From Theocolax elegans (Eukaryota > Arthropoda > Insecta > Hymenoptera > Cerocephalidae), in the NCBI GenBank assembly GCA_026168455.1, contig CM047430.1, forward strand, positions 25,500,735 to 25,564,734: a stretch of 64,000 nt of DNA, in the 5' to 3' direction. Shown one piece after another: positions 43,011 to 51,590 of this stretch; positions within the stretch are counted from its first letter, which is position 1; each line of letters starts with the position of its first letter. The translations under genes and the position numbers were made by a program. The notes below the pieces were generated by a model that was not told the DNA's origin, ran no database searches, and saw only the letters and a program-made list of their open reading frames with translations.

Positions 43011-43560
43011 ATGGATACACGATGGAAACACCTATTTACCTGCATATGCGCCGTTTCCACAATGTTGGGCAAATCGATTTTCGTCCAACGATTTTTGGTA
43101 CCTCTGTCGAATATGTGCGATGTACGCTTCAATAGAATATTGTTTTACTACTGTGAGTGGCGAGACTCGTACCGCACCGATTTCAAATTGGATGGTAATC
43201 AAAACATTGAATTTAAAGAAGGGTTGCCGCAATTTGCAGATATCACGCATGACAACTCTAGAATCATCACAAAAATATAAATATTATTTCTATTACTCAA
43301 AATATTTTTTACAAAGGCCGGAAATAACGCGATTTATCCTTGAATTCAAATTATATAGTTTTGTTTAAAAAATCCGAGTGCTTGAGCGCAAATTTTATAC
43401 CTCGCGCGTCAGATTTATCCCGAAGATGCGAAATTTTTACATAGGGCATACTCGGATGCTTGCACACCGCCGTACAGTTACTTGCTGTTGGACATAAAGC
43501 AGGATACATCGTATACCGTATGAGTTTCGATTCCGGACGTGTATATTCCCGGATGATAAA
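43011..43560 (+). pseudogene. Packaging ATPase (FtsK/HerA type), Polinton
   Basis: Begins MDTRWKHLFTCICAVSTMLG followed by KS. The sequence STMLGKS occupies the Walker A position GPTxxGKS, with the Gly-Pro replaced. It continues FNRILFYYCEWRDSYRTDF and KEGLPQFADI, as in Polinton ATPases. After a break, another piece (about 43420-43540) gives LARQIYPEDAKF and YSYLLLDIKQDT, the C-terminal region. The Walker B segment is damaged. In active elements this ATPase pumps DNA into capsids. Confidence 0.75.
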
Positions 43561-43629
43561 ACTCAATATGTATACGTTCCAAAGTGTATGTTGGTTTGAA
43601 CAGAATAAATATAATTAATCCATTTTACG

Positions 43630-44040
43630 ATGAACAGTGTGTGGATGACAATGGACGAGACAACATCGTCTTTCGACCACATTGTATTTCGGGTAAACAC
43701 TTCGAAGGAGCACGTTGCGCTTTTGCATGTTCTTTGTCACGCTGACGCTCATAAATGCAGCGCTTTGCTGCGTACAGCTGATAAAAAAACTTACAAAGTC
43801 TACTTGTGAGTGCGTTCTCAACATGTTGCACGGTACCGTTGGACACACTCATTCTGAAAAAACCATTTAAAGAAACACAGAGCTTTGCTGCGTAAACTAA
43901 TATGTAGTTCATCTGTGGGCATTGGTTGGCAAAGAAAGAAACGCACATTCATTCAGAGCAGTGGGTCGTTTTTACCTCTGTTACTGACGCCTCTGATAAC
44001 CATGGTATTGACAAAAATTTTGGGAAACTGAAATAGAAAG
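43630..44040 (+). pseudogene. Small basic Polinton protein fragment
   Basis: Scattered frames (for example HADAHKCSALLRTADKKTYK, CVNMLHGTV-like and QSSGSFLPLLTPLI segments) match the order of a conserved small basic protein found in Polintons next to the ATPase, with a glycine-rich hydrophobic tail. Frame changes are frequent. The call depends mostly on gene order and should be treated as tentative. Confidence 0.4.
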
Positions 44041-44640
44041 AGGTTTTGGTATCGGCTGAAATGTTGCCAAAACAACATTACGGTAACCCAGACAAATCTC
44101 AAGCTGGTGAGGGTAAAGAAAGTAATCATACCGTGCAGACTTTTGCTGATCAATTGCCGCGTCTTAACGTAGAAATCTTTGGCATAATTATTTCAAAAAT
44201 ATTTATACAAATAAAAACATTACTTACAAACGTTGAGAAGATACTTCTTTTTTTAAGACAATGAACGTTACGAGGATAAGGATGCAGTGCGGACAATTAA
44301 CGAGATAGAAACAGCTTTGACACCACTTACGGAAGGATCAATTTTGGAAGACGTTCTGATCGTTTACGCTATAAAAGCTCGACTGCTGTTAAAATGCTGA
44401 GGAAGGAGATTAAAGTGGAATAATTTGGGTAACGTAGTTATCGACGATGAGGTTATTCCGCAGTCGAACATCATCGAACTGTTGAACTACGCGATAAGTA
44501 ACAATACCGCTCACAACAACGAACCGATCGGAAAATTAGAATTTGTAAAATTTATCGACGATTCCGGCATTTTAACAAATTCTTAAAAAAGCCAACGGTA
44601 GATCACCGGTTTCTCTACAAACGAACAGAAGGAAAGAATT
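44041..44640 (+). other. Decayed Polinton sequence, unassigned
   Basis: Short frames with many stops between the basic protein and the integrase. GC content and codon-like composition match the flanking Polinton genes, so this is probably the remains of one further gene. No motif was recognised. Confidence 0.35.
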
Positions 44641-44653
44641 TGTTGGCGCCAGT

Positions 44654-45344
44654 ATGCAGAGAGTTCTCAAGACACACGACATACAATTCGGTGTCGCTCG
44701 AAATCCTGACATAAAGGCTGCAATCGTCGAACGTCTCAATCACAATCTTCCACTTGTGGAGGTGCTATACATATCGAAATACGCATCCTTACCTAGACGT
44801 TATACAAAAAATTGTGAACGCCTACAACACTATACATACCGCGATTAAATTACGACCCATAGACGTAAATTTATATAATGCCGCTCAGGCACGTGCCCAC
44901 TTACAGAGGCATGCCCTTCGTAAAAAAGGTAAACCGGCCAAAAACTCTAAATACAAAGTCGATGATTACGTACATATCAGTCGCTCTGAGGGTACGTTCG
45001 CGAAAGGATTTAAAAAGAATTTTAGCGAAGAAATATTTGAGGTGAATCGCGTTTCGAAACGTCAAAAAATATATACGTACGAACTGCGGCACCTGAATGG
45101 TGAAACCATCGACGGTTATTTCTTCAATGAGGAGTTGGTTTCCGTAGGATCGAAACATTTGGAAACCGCGCAACAGTTTAGAGTAGACCGCGTTTTACGA
45201 AGCAGAGGCCGCAGATCCAAAATGCAGTTGCTGATTGAGTGGCTGGACTGTCTTGACAAATTTAATTCGTGGGTTAAAGCCTCCGACGTTGGACCATTGA
45301 AACATGGACAACGCAGACGATTTTTACTTGGTTTTGCCAAGTAA
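44654..45344 (+). pseudogene. Polinton retrovirus-like integrase with chromodomain
   Basis: The first piece (44654-44750) carries the end of the catalytic core with GVARNPDIKAAIVER, whose Glu is the last residue of the DDE triad. After a frameshift the ORF 44754-45344 continues with VIQKIVNAYNTIHTAIKLRP, an SH3-like region (YKVDDYVHISR), and near residues 140-180 a chromodomain pattern (FRVDRVLRSRGRRSKMQLLI, EWLDCLDKFNSWVKASDV). Chromodomains in such integrases bind modified histones and can guide insertion. The N-terminal zinc domain and first two acidic residues are not present. Confidence 0.85.
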
Positions 45345-46081
45345 CACTAGTATGAACTTTTTTCCCGGCAATACCACCACCTGTTGCTAATCACATCTAT
45401 ACTGAGAAATGCATCTGACTGGTGATTGGCAAATGGGACTAGCGAATTACATAGCTTGTACGATAATGTACGTGCAAAGAAAAGATAGCTCATACACTTT
45501 CAGACAAGGCTTAGAGAAGAAACCTAAAGGTGAAAGTAGCAAAACCGTTTGCAATTTTCTGTATGGTGCTTACGATAGCATTGAGCAATAAGATAAATAA
45601 AGCGCATCTCGCGTGCGATCATCAGTATCTAGTTCCAACGGAATTTTAGAAAGGGTACGTATTGCGTCGTATTTGCGCGTGCGATCAACCTCATTACACA
45701 AATTTGAACGAAAAACTTTGTCGCGTTTTCGGTTTTAAGGACGTCGTACACAGAAGAACCGGTATTTTTATAACCTCTAAAACTGGAACAACCAACTATG
45801 TCGGAGGTATAAAGTAAGCTATAAAGTAAGTATAATATAAGCTATACCGAATCAATTGTACGTGTACACAGACATGTGCAAACCATACACGGTCAGTCAC
45901 ACGTAGGATGCTCTTTTGCGGATAGTCGCATTAGAAACATCTAACTATAGATGTGGAACGAATATTATATATCATTTTGCACCTATACATTACATACCTT
46001 TTCTGCACGTTACTTTTAAAAACGTCATCGTAGATATAAGAGTTCAACATGATCAAAGCATACCATTTGAGTATGGTACTT
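45304..46081 (+). pseudogene. Polinton virion-type protein (FYLVLPSN family)
   Basis: Starts MDNADDFYLVLPSN inside the end of the integrase frame, then shows FFPGNTTTC, LTGDWQMGLANY and, after several stops, TNYVGGIK, CANHTRSVT and an ending equivalent to DQSIPFEYGT. This order of motifs is typical of a conserved Polinton protein of about 350-400 residues encoded before the small pX/pVI-like gene, thought to be virion-associated. There are at least five interruptions. Confidence 0.65.
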
Positions 46082-46310
46082 GAGTTATTACATTAATTAT
46101 TACGAAGATCAGGTTGGTGGTGGAAGAAAGGTTAGAAGCGTTTTCGAAGGATCTAATTATCAACGCGGTTGCGGAATCGGTAATTTTATAGGCTCAATAT
46201 TCAGGAAGATTGCATCTTATCTCGCTAGCGGGGCTAAAGCAGTAGGAAAAGAAGCTGTACGTACCGGTTTAAATGTACTGATCGACATTGCCAACAACGG
46301 TGCCAATTAA
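46080..46310 (+). CDS. Small glycine-rich Polinton protein, pVI/pX-like
   Basis: 76 codons with no interruption. YYEDQVGGGRKVRSVFEGSN is followed by a hydrophobic GIGNFIGSIFRKIASYLASG and then AKAVGKEAVRTGLNVLIDI. A GxGIGxFxGxxFR motif with an amphipathic helix is the hallmark of the small Polinton membrane-active protein compared by others with adenovirus minor core proteins. It sits directly after the virion-type gene and before the capsid gene, the usual order. It is the only Polinton frame here that looks complete, but its TTG/ATG start is uncertain. Confidence 0.65.
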   Translation: MSYYINYYEDQVGGGRKVRSVFEGSNYQRGCGIGNFIGSIFRKIASYLASGAKAVGKEAVRTGLNVLIDIANNGAN

Positions 46311-46590
46311 AAAGAAAAGCTGCAAATAAAATTTCCGCAATGATGCGAGGAAGTGAATATAAAACGAGAGTTGTCGAACGTAAACGAAAGTTGAAAGGTA
46401 GGCGCAGCACTGTACGCAAGTTAGAAAACGCGTAGGAAAAAAGCATAAATCCGTTGCTCAAAAACGCAGATATCGAAAAAAAACCAGTCAGAAGTATAAC
46501 CGATATTTTTGGACCAAAATAATCGTAGAAAGATGGCGTATTTCCACGCCTGTAGTAGTGAGGGCATAAGAGCGAACTTGACCTATTCAC
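46311..46590 (+). other. Polinton basic peptide frames, broken
   Basis: Frames such as MMRGSEYKTRVVERKRKLKG and a following Lys-rich stretch (about 46335-46520) look like the C-terminal basic extension of the preceding protein or a separate DNA-binding peptide, cut by stops. They lead into the N-terminus of the capsid gene. Confidence 0.4.
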
Positions 46591-47740
46591 TGTTCCTCCC
46601 ATGCAGACGTCGATCGAGAGTTGCTCTTATCTCTACTACAAACCCATGCCGTCTCTAAGCAATGAAAGCGATTCATCTCTGGAATTTTTGGTTCCAAGTT
46701 CTATGGAACACTACTTGGATCTCGCGCGCACAATGTTGCACGTTACGGTTCAAGTACTACACGTGAAAGTCGACGTTGAAAATGTCAAAGTTGCGCCGAT
46801 AAACAATTTTATTCTCTCGATGTTTGATTAAGTGGATATATTTTTTAATCACAAATTGATGTCACCACCAAGCAATGCTTATCCTTATCGAACCTACATA
46901 TATGTATAGGTTTCTATAGAAACGCTATTAAATTACTCAACTCCTTATTCACTTCTCGTCTGACTGCCGGTCTCTGCTATCCTGATACTGCCGGTTGCAT
47001 GGATGCGCCACCCAACGCACTTTGTTTTCACTATTTTAACGTCGCTCTTTTTATGCTACCAAACCGGTGCTAATCAGCGACGGAGGTCATATGATGTCTT
47101 GGTGAAGAAAGCACTGGTTGAAAATACATTCGCCAGTGGTGCTTGTATCAATCGGCCGGGGCCGGGAATCGAACCTGGGACCTCCAGATTACGAGCCCGA
47201 CGCTTTACCGACCGAGCCATCGCAGGCCTCAAACACGCAACGCACTTACCAACACGTCAGGATCCAATGCTGGACTTTTAAGTCGACAGTATTTTATTCT
47301 TGGTGGTAAACCAGTTGACATGATTGGACATTTGCATTGCGCCGACTTCAATCAATCAAAATTTTTACTCAACATAAAATGAGAGTGAGATTGGTGCGTA
47401 GTAAAGACGCTTTTTGTCTTATCGATTGGTCTGACGACGGTAAATTTTCTGTTCACATAAAAAAGGCAACGTGGATTGTGCATCGAGCAAAGATAAGCCC
47501 TGGCATTTTACTCGTTTACGTTAATGCTTTGGATAAAACCACGCCAAAGTATCCAATTATAAGGGTTAAAGTTAACTCGTTTACCGCTCTTGATTACTGG
47601 ATATTGAGACAATTAGCTAAAAGAATTATTTTGGGCTTCGTACGAAACCGAGCGTTTAACGGTAATAGACGTATGAACTCTTTCAACTTTCATCATTTTT
47701 CCATAAATTTTCTATCTCTTTACTATACTGTCAGGAACCG
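46520..47740 (+). pseudogene. Polinton major capsid protein, split by a SINE
   Basis: The N-terminal part, in shifting frames, shows FHACSSEGIRANL, TSIESCSYLYYKPMPSL, LDLARTMLHVTVQV and APINNFILSMFD, then IFFNHKLMSPPSNAYPYRTY. These are features of the double jelly-roll capsid protein of Polintons. The C-terminal part after the SINE shows VDMIGHLHCADFNQSKFLLN, VRLVRSKDAFCLI, KISPGILLVYVNALDKT and LAKRIILGFVRNRAFNGNRR. The SINE (47023-47237) plus one copy of its target duplication lies between them. The reading frame looks compatible across the insertion point, so the SINE went into a then-intact stretch. Several separate stops exist elsewhere. Confidence 0.8.
47023..47237 (-). mobile_element. 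tRNA-Thr-derived SINE with 10-bp target duplication
   Basis: On the minus strand a tRNA-like head carries an A box (GATGGCTCGGTCGG), an anticodon loop CTCGTAA (CGT, Thr) and a B box (GGTTCGATTCC), followed by a body ending GACCTCCGTCGCTGATTAGC and an A-rich end. It is bracketed by CAACGCACTT at 47013-47022 and 47238-47247. The same head and body occur on the plus strand at 63842 to the window end, which shows it is a family and not a tRNA gene. Confidence 0.9.
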
Positions 47741-47849
47741 ACCTGTAGCCACGCAATCTCGGCGCACAGGCGACCGGACAATTCGTCCTACACCGCAACG
47801 AGATAGAGAAAGAGCGGCTGATCGGCGTATTTACTAACGATTACAGTAG

Positions 47850-48907
47850 CTAATAAAAGAAGTGCTACCACTTTACGCGATCGTATTTTAAGCGCTAATA
47901 ATTAGCTAATTTATTGCGTTATACCAGTTCTGTTGACTATGTATATTATTTTAGTTCGCTATATGTCCCCTGTCGCATCCCCACGAAAATTATATCATAA
48001 TTTTCGCAATAGAATAGAATAAAATTACGGCGTAGAAGACGAACAAAATAAGGTTGATAAGGAATGATTCTAAGTAAATGCAGTAATATAAAATATAATT
48101 TATAGAGCTAAGGGACATATTAATTTACGAGTGTTTCAAACGAAAATGAGACTCATAAGTAGAGGTGAAGATATTATTCAAAGCCAATACGCATATAAGC
48201 GGGATCGCCGATAGTGAGATCGAAACGAATGGTTGCGCAAGAGTTTTTTTGTACTGCACTATAAAATCAATGCTCGGAGAAGAGCCGGCGATGGGAAACA
48301 CGGACTAGAAAACTCGAGCATTAGAAGGAAGTAATAAATTAAGCCATTTTTTGGGTAATGTCGCAGTAATAAAAGGGGGACAGCAAATTCTCCGAATTAA
48401 CAACGCAGCGATACAGAAAACGCATGGGATTCGATAATTTTTGATCACGCACATCTAAGGACCCAATCGGGTCCAAGCACAGAAAAATCGAGAACTACTT
48501 ACGCAATTTCCATCTAAAGCAAATCGTAAGACAAGGATAGATGCATAGATTTTTAGGGTATATAAAGAGGACCCAGAACAGACACAGCCACTCCACGTTT
48601 TTCGTCTAAAGCTTTCGTAAGGCGTAGCTCTGCCAGTCAACTCTTTGATTTTTATCCGAGGGCGTGGCACTGCTAATCGGACTTTAAAGAAATACGCATT
48701 CAAAATTAAGAGAGATCTTGTATTCGGAGATCGAGACGCATCGTTGGCATCTACGAGCCATAGTCAAGGAACTACGACTTCGATCTCTGGCAATCATCGG
48801 ATTTCTAAAATATACGCATTTAACGTCGGTGCCCGCAGGTCTAGCAGGACATTATCAAGCCATTTGACACCGCTATCTACGTTCGAGGCGGACCTTCGTT
48901 CCTCACC

Positions 48908-48943
<36 letters not shown>

Positions 48944-49190
48944 TTATACATTTAGCACTAGGGGTTCATGACGCCCATGACAGAGAGGGAAGATACGTAC
49001 TTTAGAACGTGCAAGAGAGAGGTTCGGGTTGTGACGCCAGGGCTCCATAACCCGCCACCCCCAACCAGTTTATATATATATGGGTGGTTCTCTGTGAGAA
49101 TCACCTCACAGGTTCACCTCAGAATCACCTCATCATGGTTCTCTGTGAGAAAAAATTTTTCGAGCACGTTTGCTCTTGCAGTGCGGACGT
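47850..49190 (+). other. LTR-like non-coding DNA with TATA box
   Basis: No credible gene. A TATATAAAG box at 48559-48567 lies in a GC-balanced stretch (about 48160-48900), as in retrotransposon LTR promoters, and a (TA)n tract lies at 48909-48941. Short motifs repeat near 49085-49150 (TGGTTCTCTGTGAGAA twice, AATCACCTCA twice). Paired LTR ends were not found, so the LTR interpretation is only a suggestion. Confidence 0.35.
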
Positions 49191-49325
49191 CGGAGAGCGT
49201 ACGCGGCGGGCTTACTCCGCGAGTACAAAATTTGATGAGCGCGAACGTCGGAGAGCGCCCGCGGCGGGCTTACTCCGCGAACACAAAATTTGATGTGCGC
49301 GAACATCGGAGAGCGCTCGCGGTGG
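49191..49325. repeat. 58-bp tandem repeat, about 2.3 copies
   Basis: CGGAGAGCG recurs at 49191, 49249 and 49307. Each unit has GCGGCGGGCTTACTCCGCGA and ACAAAATTTGATG. It is readable in frame as part of a 154-codon open segment (48968-49432), but repeat structure rather than protein conservation explains that frame. Confidence 0.85.
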
Positions 49326-49507
49326 CATTATGTATTTTAAGCGGAGAATTGAGGCTTGAGCTAAATTTCATTTTACACGGACTAGGAATTATTTACCTAG
49401 CAATATTCTTGCCAATATACTTGCAAAATTAATTAATATATTTCCAATATGTAGCGATATATCTTCATGGTAAACGTATTTATTGGCTATATTGTATACA
49501 AAACTTA

Positions 49508-50294
49508 ATTCAATTCAAAATTTTATTGTCTTAAAATTCGTCATCAAGGTTTCAATAAATTAATGTAAATACGATGAGATTAATAACTGTATTAATCTCA
49601 TATTTATAACGCACGCGTATCATAGATTTAGTAAGTAAATTAATAATAATAGTAATGAATTTATTAGTCTGCGGTCTAATTCAAACATAAATAAAACTCA
49701 TTTTCGATAGAGTATCCGTAAAGTACGACTTTATGTACTGTTTTGCGGACGTAAAGTGCGACTTTACGAACACGTGTACAGTCTTTACGGACACGTGTAC
49801 AAAAAAAAATATTGTATTGAAATTGCTAAGAACTTTACGGATACTCTCTCGAAAAGTAATGTTCGCGCCTCGGCCGTAAACTTTTTCAGCCTCGCATGTA
49901 AAGTAGCGATCCTCGGACTTTCCACACTCGGCTGAAAAAGTTCTACTTTACGGCCTTGGCACGAAAACTACTATTCCTTGATTGTACATTTTATTCATAC
50001 AATCAATCTCGTAAAATATATTTTGCGATTCATTCGCTTTCGCGATCTTCGCTTCTGCTATGCGCATTAGCTATGTTCAGGCGCCTCGGCCGCTTCGCTC
50101 GTTGACCTGTTGCATTAGTCTCGCGCGGCAACACCGCTCACCTTTCTTCTTTAATCCGGCCTCTGATTGGCCCATTTCAAAAATTAATTACGCCTCGCCT
50201 AATTAATATTTTTTAAAAATTCCGACGGGTTATACTCGAATTAATTTTCTGAACCGGAATATATATGTTATATATATATATGTTATATGTATGT

Positions 50295-50325
<31 letters not shown>

Positions 50326-51240
50326 TATATATGTAAGTTTGTGTGTGTGCGGCGGAATATTTATTTAACCTGATAAAACTCATAAAATTTTTAAACATAT
50401 ACACAAAAATAAATTCAATTCAAAATTTTATTGTCTTAAAATTCGTCATCAAGGTTTCAATAAATTAATGTAAATACGATGAGATTAATAACTGTATTAA
50501 TCTCATATTTATAACGCACGCGTATCATAGATTTAGTAAGTAAATTAATAATAATAGTAATGAATTTATTAGTCTGCGGTCTAATTCAAACATAAATAAA
50601 ACTCATTTTCGATAGAGTATCCGTAAAGTACGACTTTATGTACTGTTTTGCGGACGTAAAGTGCGACTTTACGAACACGTGTACAGTCTTTACGGACACG
50701 TGTACAAAAAAAATATTGTATTGAAATTGCTAAGAACTTTACGGATACTCTCTCGAAAAGTAATGTTCGCGCCTCGGCCGTAAACTTTTTCAGCCTCGCA
50801 TGTAAAGTAGCGATCCTCGGACTTTCCACACTCGGCTGAAAAAGTTCTACTTTACGGCCTTGGCACGAATACAATCAATCTCGTAAAATATATTTTGCGA
50901 TTCATTCGCTTTCGCGATCTTCGCTTCTGCTATGCGCATTAGCTATGTTCAGGCGCCTCGGCCGCTTCGCTCGTTGACCTGTTGCATTAGTCTCGCGCGG
51001 CAACACCGCTCACCTTTCTTCTTTAATCCGGCCTCTGATTGGCCCATTTCAAAAATTAATTACGCCTCGCCTAATTAATATTTTTTAAAAATTCCGACGG
51101 GTTATACTCGAATTAATTTTCTGAACCGGAATATATATGTTATATATATATATGTTATATGTATGTTATATATATATGTGTGTGTGTGGTGTGTGTGTTA
51201 TATATGTAAGTTTGTGTGTGTGCGGCGGAATATTTATTTA
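49508..51240 (+). repeat. 0.9-kb tandem duplication
   Basis: Unit 1 (49508-50410) and unit 2 (50411-51240) are nearly identical with an offset of 905 bases from TTCAATTCAAAATTTTATTG onward. Unit 2 lacks about 30 bases near 50868 (ACTACTATTCCTTGATTGTA in unit 1). Both end in a (TG)n run and GCGGCGGAATATTTATTTAA. Unit 1 then joins a piece also found at 51351-51396, so the duplication took in part of the family D sequence. Confidence 0.85.
49705..49851. mobile_element. Short TIR element (MITE-like), also in the second unit
   Basis: Ends CGATAGAGTATCCGTAAAGT and ACTTTACGGATACTCTCTCG are inverted repeats about 20 bp long around a 107-bp interior. A second hairpin follows at 49862-49966 (GTTCGCGCCTCGGCCGTAAA with TTTACGGCCTTGGCACGAA). 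Both carry CCGTAAA-type repeats, and both recur in the duplicated unit. Confidence 0.65.
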
Positions 51241-51249
51241 ATATATATA

Positions 51250-51590
51250 TTTTAAAATTATTTTTCAAGAATAGATAATATATGTGTTTTTTCCGTGCGC
51301 AAAAAAAAGTTGTGAATATAACTTGAAAGAATGTGTATTAGTTTACTCATTCCTGATAAAACTCATAAAATTTTTAAACATATACACAAAAATAAAAACG
51401 GACCTAAAATTTAATGTAATGCTTTAAATGCAGATGCACAATTTTTCGAAGATAAAATAAATATTAATCAAGTATAACATACACTTTTTCAAATATCCAT
51501 ATGTGATATATACAATAGGTTAAAAATTAGATACATTAATTATTGCATTTTTAAGATAATTCTATTATAAACAGTAATGGCAAAATGGGA
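51250..51590 (+). repeat. Partial family D sequence
   Basis: Shares CCGTGCGCAAAAAAAAGT, AATGTGTATTAGTTTACT, ATTAATCAAGTATAACATAC and AGATAATTCTATTA with 28380-28680 and 31950-32140. It continues to the 5' break of the RT/RNase H retroelement, so that element inserted into it. Confidence 0.75.

Larger units (their letters stand above)
41141..47740 (+). mobile_element. Decayed Polinton/Maverick element
   Basis: Co-oriented remains of a virus-like DNA transposon: protein-primed DNA polymerase B, packaging ATPase, a small basic protein, integrase with chromodomain, virion-type proteins and a major capsid protein. This gene set is diagnostic of Polintons. All genes carry stops or frameshifts. The left end is cut inside polymerase B by the gypsy fragment, and terminal inverted repeats were not found. 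A SINE splits the capsid gene. Confidence 0.85.

Noticed and set aside
47003..47382. Overlapping frames across the SINE in the capsid gene
   Set aside because: They run through the SINE head and its target duplication. The capsid motifs and SINE explain the sequence.
41212..47740. An exogenous virus integrated in the genome
   Set aside because: Polymerase, ATPase, chromodomain integrase and capsid order is that of a Polinton/Maverick transposon. All but one gene is broken, and no separate viral envelope or entry gene is seen.
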